Part shown: positions 6,923 through 10,869 of the stretch, in pieces | Layout: every line of letters begins with the position of its first letter | How positions within the stretch are numbered: the stretch's first letter is position 1 | Notes under the pieces: model-generated | Told to the model about the DNA's origin: nothing | Databases searched by the model: none | Seen by the model: only the letters and a program-made list of their open reading frames with translations | Program-made: the position numbers and the translations under genes | Origin: Myxococcales bacterium | Lineage (GTDB): Bacteria; Myxococcota; Myxococcia; Myxococcales; Myxococcaceae | NCBI GenBank assembly: GCA_003153055.1 | Contig: PMBV01000228.1 | Span: 1 to 10,869, forward strand | Direction of reading: 5' to 3' | DNA length: 10,869 bases

Positions 6923-6938
6923 GAGCGGGTACCCGCTC
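6923..6938. repeat. Perfect 16-bp palindrome next to the right 40-bp repeat
   Basis: GAGCGGGTACCCGCTC equals its own reverse complement. It lies 78 bp upstream of the antitoxin start and 17 bp before the right direct repeat. A shorter palindrome CTCGCGAG follows at 6944-6951. It could be an operator for the toxin-antitoxin operon or part of a recombination site; the sequence does not decide between them. Confidence 0.7.
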
Positions 6939-6955
6939 CGGCGCTCGCGAGTACC

Positions 6956-6995
6956 CGACGAGGAGGAGTTCCTCAAGATGACCGCCGGCTGAAGA
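6956..6995 (+). repeat. 40-bp perfect direct repeat, right copy (duplicate of the ligA 3' end)
   Basis: This copy is identical to 6062-6101 and lies 894 bp downstream. Here the ligase codons are stranded: in frame upstream there are only 12 codons before a TAA at 6918-6920. None of those codons resembles the ligase BRCT domain, so this is not the eroded tail of a second full ligase gene. It fits the distal attachment site left by an insertion at the ligA 3' end. Confidence 0.85.
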
Positions 6996-7007
6996 CGGTG
7001 TTCAGCC
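6987..7007. terminator. Hairpin overlapping the end of the right repeat; weak terminator candidate
   Basis: GGCTGAA (6987-6993) and TTCAGCC (7001-7007) form a perfect 7-bp stem with a 7-nt loop. No T-run follows on either strand. It lies 78 bp past the pullulanase stop on the minus strand and may contribute to termination there. A 12-bp palindrome, GCCTTCGAAGGC (7014-7025), lies between it and the pullulanase stop. The stem exists only in this repeat copy, because its right arm lies outside the 40 bp. Confidence 0.3.
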
Positions 7008-7084
7008 CGTGGTGCCTTCGAAGGCCCGCGTCAGCGCCGCGAGGTGCCCAGAGCGCCAACACAGTGGAGGTCTCGCGCCTTCCC

Positions 7085-10000
7085 TCACTTGGTGTTGCAG
7101 GGTAACCCGGTGCCTCGAGCGCCGCCCCGGAGCTGCTCGAAGACGGCGGTGGTGCGGGCCGGCACGGTGAAGGCCGCCCCGGTGGCGGAGGCGGTCTTCA
7201 CCACCGCATCGGCGGAGCTCTGCAGCGCGGCGTGCAACGTGAAGCCGCTCGCTCCAGTGACGGTGATGGTGTGTGACACCTTGTCTGCGTTGATGATGAT
7301 GACGACCGCGTCTCGGGAGGGGTCCAGGTCCGCGCCGGCGCAGGCTGCGTCGGTGATGGTCATGGCGACCACGCCGGGGACCTGGCTGGGGCCAGTGTTG
7401 GTGAAGTCGACGCGGGTCATGACGTCGGCCTTGGTCCGCAGGCGGAACAGGGGCGAGCTCGTGCGCACCTTCAGCATCGTCTGGAAGTGAGCGCTGGCGG
7501 CGGCGATGTCGGCGGGCGACACGGCGGCGGAAGTGTCTGCGAACAGGGGCTTGATGACGAGCCAGTTGGAGCCATCATTTCCCGCGCCCGGGAGGCCGAT
7601 TTTCCATCCGTTGTGTTGGCCACTCCAGTCGAGCTGGTTGAACCAGTCGCCGGAGTCGTAGCTGTTCTTGTCCATGGACTTGGAGCGGAGCACGTCATCG
7701 CCCATGTGGAAGAAGGGGATGCCCTGGCCCAGCAGCACGGTGTCGAGGGCCACGTCGTACGCGCGCACCCGATCGGCGGCGGGAGTCCCGGTGGGGAGCT
7801 TGTAGGCGAGAATGTCCCAGAGCGTCTGGTTGTCGTGGGCCGAGACGTAGTTGATGACCTCCTGAGGGTCCTCGGCGTAGCCGGTCGGGGCGCCGTTATA
7901 GACGACGGCGCTGCCCTTCACGACCGAGCCGCCGTGGTTCTCGAGCTTGAAGTCGGCCAGGTTGGCGGCCATGCCGATGCGAATCCAGTCGGTGGTGTCG
8001 AGGAGCTTGGTCAGGGAGTCGGTGCCGGCATCGGAGCGCTCATTGGGGTCGAAGAAGAGCCCGTTGGAGAAGCCCTGGTTCGTGCGCAGGTCGGCGCCGT
8101 TGTCGAACGGACCGCCGCCTCGGACCGCGTCGCGGATGCGGTCGTTGAACGTACCGACGCCGGCGTCACCCATGCGGGTCTGCGAGGCGTTGACGCCGTG
8201 GCCCCCGCCGGCGAGCTCGCCCATGTCCCAGCCCTCGCCGTAGAGGTAGATTTTCGAGCCATCGACGCCGTCGTTGGTCGGACTCAGGGCGGCGAGGGCG
8301 GCCTTGGCCTTCTCGATGTTCGAGCGGAAGTGGAGCCCCATGAGGTCGAAGCGAAAGCCGTCGACCTTGTAGTCGCGGGCCCAGCGGACGAGCGTGTCGA
8401 TCATCAACCGCTCCATCATCCGCCGCTCCGAGGCGGTGTTGGCGCAGCAGCTCGAGGTCTCGACGGCGCCGGTGGTGGGGTTGAGGCGGTGGTAGTAACC
8501 TGGCACGACCTTGTCGAGTACCGACTTGGGAGACGTTGGGCCGGCCGCGTTGGTGTGGTTGTAGACGACGTCCATGACGGTGCGGAGGCCGAGGGATGAC
8601 AAGCCCATCACCATGCGGCGGAACTCGACGATTTTCTGGGTGCCCTCGGCGGTCGACGCGTAGCTGCCCTCGACGGCGCCATAATGGAAGGGGTCGTAGC
8701 CCCAGTTGAACGCGTCGAGGTTGGCCAGGTACGAGGCGATGACTTGCTGTTGGCTCGAGTCGCCCTCATAGCTCTGGTACGCCTCGAGGATGCTCTTTCC
8801 GGCGAACTGGGTGCACATGCTGGGGTCCACTGACGAGCTCTTCGCGCAGAGAATGGAGAAGGGCTGGTTGATGTCGACCCGGTTGGCGGGGTTCTCGTCG
8901 ACGGTGGCGATGTCGAAGGCGGGGAGCAGGTGCACGTGGGTGAGCCCGGCCTCGGCCAGCGCCTTGAGGTGCTGCTGGCCCTGGGTGAGACTGCCGCCGT
9001 CGGTGCGTGGTTCGAAGGCGAGGAACTTGCCTGCTTTGTCGGCGTCCACCGTGGAGTCGAGGGCGCTGAAGTCGCGAATGTGGCTCTCGTAGATGACGAT
9101 GTCTTCGGGGGCGGCGAGGGCGGGCTTGATGAAGGTGTTCCAGCCGGCGGGTTGGAGCTCTTGGGCCGAGAGGTCGACCACCTGGGAGTACAGCCCATTG
9201 GTAGACAGGTTGACTGAGTAGGGGTCGGTGACGTCGACGGTCTCAACCTTGTCAGTGGCTGGGTGGTAGACGGTGACTTGGTACTGGTAGTACTTGCCGG
9301 CCCAGCTCGGGGTGCCGGTGATGGCCCAGACGCCTCCGTCGCCTTCCGCGAGCGGTCTCGAGTCGATGGCGACCTTGGCGTCGTCGAAGAGGTTCAGAAC
9401 CACCGTCTTCGCCGTGGGGGCCCAGAGCGTGAGGGTCGGCACGCCCGCGTCGAAGGTCGGCCCCAGCGGGCCCTCGTAGGGATACACGTCGTCCAAGGCG
9501 AAGCCGGTCTGCACCTTGGTTGCCGACACCACGCCGCCGTCGGCGTCGCGAGCCACGGCTACGAGTTGACCTTTGAGGGCGCGCTTGACGGTGCCGAGCG
9601 CTCCCGCGGGCAGGGTGAGCTCGTTGAAGGCAGAGAGGTAGGGCACCTCGGCGGCGATGCCGCTATCGAGGGCGCCGGCGAGGGTGAGGGGAATCACCTC
9701 TCCGCCCACCACGTCGCCTCCCGTCACCTTCACCTCGGCGGTCGGGGAGAAGCGGAGCTCGAAGTGGGCGGCGCCGCGGAGCACGACGTCCCAGGCCAGC
9801 ACATCGTGCTTGAGGAGGTGCGCGCTCGCTCCGGTGATGCTCACTGGTTGGGGCCCAGGGGGCGCCGAGGTGATTCTATCGGAGCCAGAGCTGACGAAGA
9901 CGATGTTGCCCAGCACGGTGGGGTCGAAGCTCATGTCGGGGCCGGGGTCCTTGGTGTCGCCTTTGTGGACGATGAGGCAGAGCTTGCCGACCGGGCAGTT

Positions 10001-10579
10001 GCTGGCCGCCTGGCCCTTGGGTGTATCGACGAGGAAGCCGGCTCCGAGCACGTCGGAGATGCCGGCCTGGGCGAGTGGAGAGCCCCAGGCCGTGCCCACG
10101 ACTTGATCGCCCCACACGTGGAGCCCCCAGCCGGCATAGATGGTGTCTGGGCGCAGATAATACACGGCGGCCTGTGTCGAGCTGGGGATGGCAGGTGGCC
10201 GGGCGGTGATGGGCGTTGATAAACCAGACAGAAGCCAGGCCTCGCGGACCGAGCCGGAGACGTCGACGCTGAAGGCGCCGGGCTCGGAGGCGCTCCCGTT
10301 GGAGAGGGTGAAGGTGAGTGCGCTGGAATTGGTGGAGACGGTCACGAGGAAGGTGGCGCCCCAGCCGTCGGTGCCGTTCTGGGCGGCGGACGCCTCGACG
10401 GCGCCGGCGCTGGTCGAGACGGTCCAGCCCGAGTAATCGCTCAAGGGGCGGTGGTAGTGGATGATGAAGCTCTGGGGCGAGAGCCCCGCGTCGGTCCCGG
10501 CGTCGGTGCCAGACGGGCCCGGGCAGCCTGACAGTACGAGGACCACGACGAAGCACGAGACGCGTTGGGCGATCGGCAT
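7085..10579 (-). CDS. pulA: Pullulanase-type alpha-1,6-glucosidase (GH13), surface lipoprotein
   Basis: This 1164-residue enzyme should hydrolyse alpha-1,6 branch points in pullulan, amylopectin or glycogen fragments outside the cell. The N-terminus is a lipoprotein signal with lipobox LSGC (Cys 19), then a GTDAGTDAG linker. Two CBM41-like modules follow: HYHRPLSDYSGW at 41-52 and YYLRPDTIYAGWGLHVWG at 140-157. Next come an N2-like domain, a CBM48-like domain (about 365-470) and the catalytic barrel. The GH13 regions are complete: FNWGYDP (624-630), DVVYNHT (670-676), GFRFDLMG with nucleophile Asp 745, YGEGWD with acid/base Glu 782, and VSAHDN with Asp 916. A C-terminal beta domain begins near 1060. 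Length and order match the pullul_strch (TIGR02103-like) group. The ATG at 10579 is preferred over an upstream in-frame TTG (10627), because it places the signal peptide at the N-terminus. No clear Shine-Dalgarno is seen. Confidence 0.95.
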   Translation of the reverse strand: MPIAQRVSCFVVVLVLSGCPGPSGTDAGTDAGLSPQSFIIHYHRPLSDYSGWTVSTSAGAVEASAAQNGTDGWGATFLVTVSTNSSALTFTLSNGSASEPGAFSVDVSGSVREAWLLSGLSTPITARPPAIPSSTQAAVYYLRPDTIYAGWGLHVWGDQVVGTAWGSPLAQAGISDVLGAGFLVDTPKGQAASNCPVGKLCLIVHKGDTKDPGPDMSFDPTVLGNIVFVSSGSDRITSAPPGPQPVSITGASAHLLKHDVLAWDVVLRGAAHFELRFSPTAEVKVTGGDVVGGEVIPLTLAGALDSGIAAEVPYLSAFNELTLPAGALGTVKRALKGQLVAVARDADGGVVSATKVQTGFALDDVYPYEGPLGPTFDAGVPTLTLWAPTAKTVVLNLFDDAKVAIDSRPLAEGDGGVWAITGTPSWAGKYYQYQVTVYHPATDKVETVDVTDPYSVNLSTNGLYSQVVDLSAQELQPAGWNTFIKPALAAPEDIVIYESHIRDFSALDSTVDADKAGKFLAFEPRTDGGSLTQGQQHLKALAEAGLTHVHLLPAFDIATVDENPANRVDINQPFSILCAKSSSVDPSMCTQFAGKSILEAYQSYEGDSSQQQVIASYLANLDAFNWGYDPFHYGAVEGSYASTAEGTQKIVEFRRMVMGLSSLGLRTVMDVVYNHTNAAGPTSPKSVLDKVVPGYYHRLNPTTGAVETSSCCANTASERRMMERLMIDTLVRWARDYKVDGFRFDLMGLHFRSNIEKAKAALAALSPTNDGVDGSKIYLYGEGWDMGELAGGGHGVNASQTRMGDAGVGTFNDRIRDAVRGGGPFDNGADLRTNQGFSNGLFFDPNERSDAGTDSLTKLLDTTDWIRIGMAANLADFKLENHGGSVVKGSAVVYNGAPTGYAEDPQEVINYVSAHDNQTLWDILAYKLPTGTPAADRVRAYDVALDTVLLGQGIPFFHMGDDVLRSKSMDKNSYDSGDWFNQLDWSGQHNGWKIGLPGAGNDGSNWLVIKPLFADTSAAVSPADIAAASAHFQTMLKVRTSSPLFRLRTKADVMTRVDFTNTGPSQVPGVVAMTITDAACAGADLDPSRDAVVIIINADKVSHTITVTGASGFTLHAALQSSADAVVKTASATGAAFTVPARTTAVFEQLRGGARGTGLPCNTK

Positions 10580-10598
10580 GGGGCGACATAAGACCCAG

Positions 10599-10627
10599 AT
10601 TCCAAGGTCACAATGCTTCCTGTGCAA
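10599..10627 (-). promoter_or_regulatory. Possible sigma70-like promoter of pulA
   Basis: On the minus strand, TTGCAC (10622-10627) and TGGAAT (10599-10604) are separated by 17 nt, and each matches 4 of 6 consensus bases. Transcription would start very near the ATG at 10579, giving a leader of only about a dozen bases. That would agree with the missing Shine-Dalgarno but is weak evidence. Confidence 0.22.
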
Positions 10628-10743
10628 TGCGATGCGTTAGGATAGACATGGTGGGCGCTGGGGCGCTGAGGGAGGCAGAGGCACCTCTCGACCGCAGTGG
10701 ATACGACTTCTGTCCGGGCGGACGGCCACCCCCCGCTCCCCCG

Positions 10744-10767
10744 CCTCACCCCCGCCTGGGGGTGAGG
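10744..10767. repeat. Strong GC hairpin, REP-like or terminator-like
   Basis: CCTCACCCCC (10744-10753) and GGGGGTGAGG (10758-10767) pair perfectly over 10 bp around a GCCT loop. No T-run follows on either strand. It is either a dispersed REP-like palindrome or the terminator stem of a gene lying right of the window on the minus strand. Confidence 0.55.
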
Positions 10768-10869
10768 GGCCGCTCCTATGGCCGCGGGGCCTGGGACCAC
10801 CGCGCTGCCGAACTGCTTCGTCTTGGGTGGCTGAACGTTGGCTGGGCGTCGCGGCTCGCCCGGGCCTCC

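Larger units (their letters stand above)
10580..10869. other. Intergenic region upstream of pulA, no gene seen
   Basis: I find no supportable coding region in these 290 bp on either strand. Open frames exist but lack a start, a ribosome-binding site and consistent third-position bias. The region holds the weak pulA promoter candidate and a strong GC hairpin. A neighbouring gene may begin or end just beyond the right edge. Confidence 0.5.

Noticed and set aside
6062..6995. Integron cassette explanation for the repeat-bounded toxin-antitoxin block
   Set aside because: The 40-bp repeat contains no GTTRRRY core or attC-like structure, and there is no integrase in view.
7487..8599. A 370-codon plus-strand open frame opposite pulA
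   Set aside because: It is antisense to the catalytic barrel of the pullulanase. It is Val/Gly/Glu-rich with no motif, as expected for a GC-rich shadow.
10580..10627. A TTG start at 10627 giving a 1180-residue pullulanase
   Set aside because: It would bury the signal peptide behind 16 extra residues. The ATG at 10579 gives a normal lipoprotein signal with the lipobox Cys at 19.

Overview
The window is very GC-rich with strong G/C at third codon positions. It carries lipoproteins with Asp/Ala/Gly-rich linkers, a Geobacter-like CxxxxCH multiheme cytochrome, and a heme A synthase of the aerobic aa3-oxidase pathway. Together these suggest a myxobacterium or another Myxococcota/Deltaproteobacteria-type genome. 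That assignment is an inference from style and gene content, since no rRNA or tRNA is present.

Layout, left to right. (1) Positions 1-2762, minus strand: the first 920 residues of a multiheme c-type cytochrome lipoprotein, cut by the left edge. It consists of three tandem units of 311-315 residues, with 23 visible heme motifs. (2) Positions 2763-3117: a divergent intergenic region with the ctaA ribosome-binding site and a probable decayed minus-strand gene end. (3) Positions 3118-6098, plus strand: ctaA (heme A synthase) overlapping by 4 bp a divergent NAD-dependent DNA ligase. (4) Positions 6062-6995: the last 37 bp of the ligase gene plus 3 more bases are repeated exactly 894 bp downstream. 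The two 40-bp copies bracket a minus-strand ParE/RelE-type toxin-antitoxin pair in somewhat lower-GC DNA, and the right copy is preceded by a perfect 16-bp palindrome. This looks like a small element inserted at the 3' end of ligA without damaging it. (5) Positions 7085-10579, minus strand: a 1164-residue pullulanase-type starch-debranching lipoprotein with two CBM41-like modules and a complete GH13 catalytic site. (6) Positions 10580-10869: non-coding as far as can be seen, with a strong GC hairpin.

The genes do not form one pathway. The cytochrome and CtaA both relate to heme-based respiration and are divergently transcribed. The ligase is transcriptionally tied to ctaA. The toxin-antitoxin block appears to be an insertion, and the pullulanase is a free-standing cell-surface polysaccharide-degradation gene. 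The most notable item is the 40-bp att-like duplication around the toxin-antitoxin module. The repeat architecture of the cytochrome, with its unusual CX3CH and CX4CH motifs, comes second.
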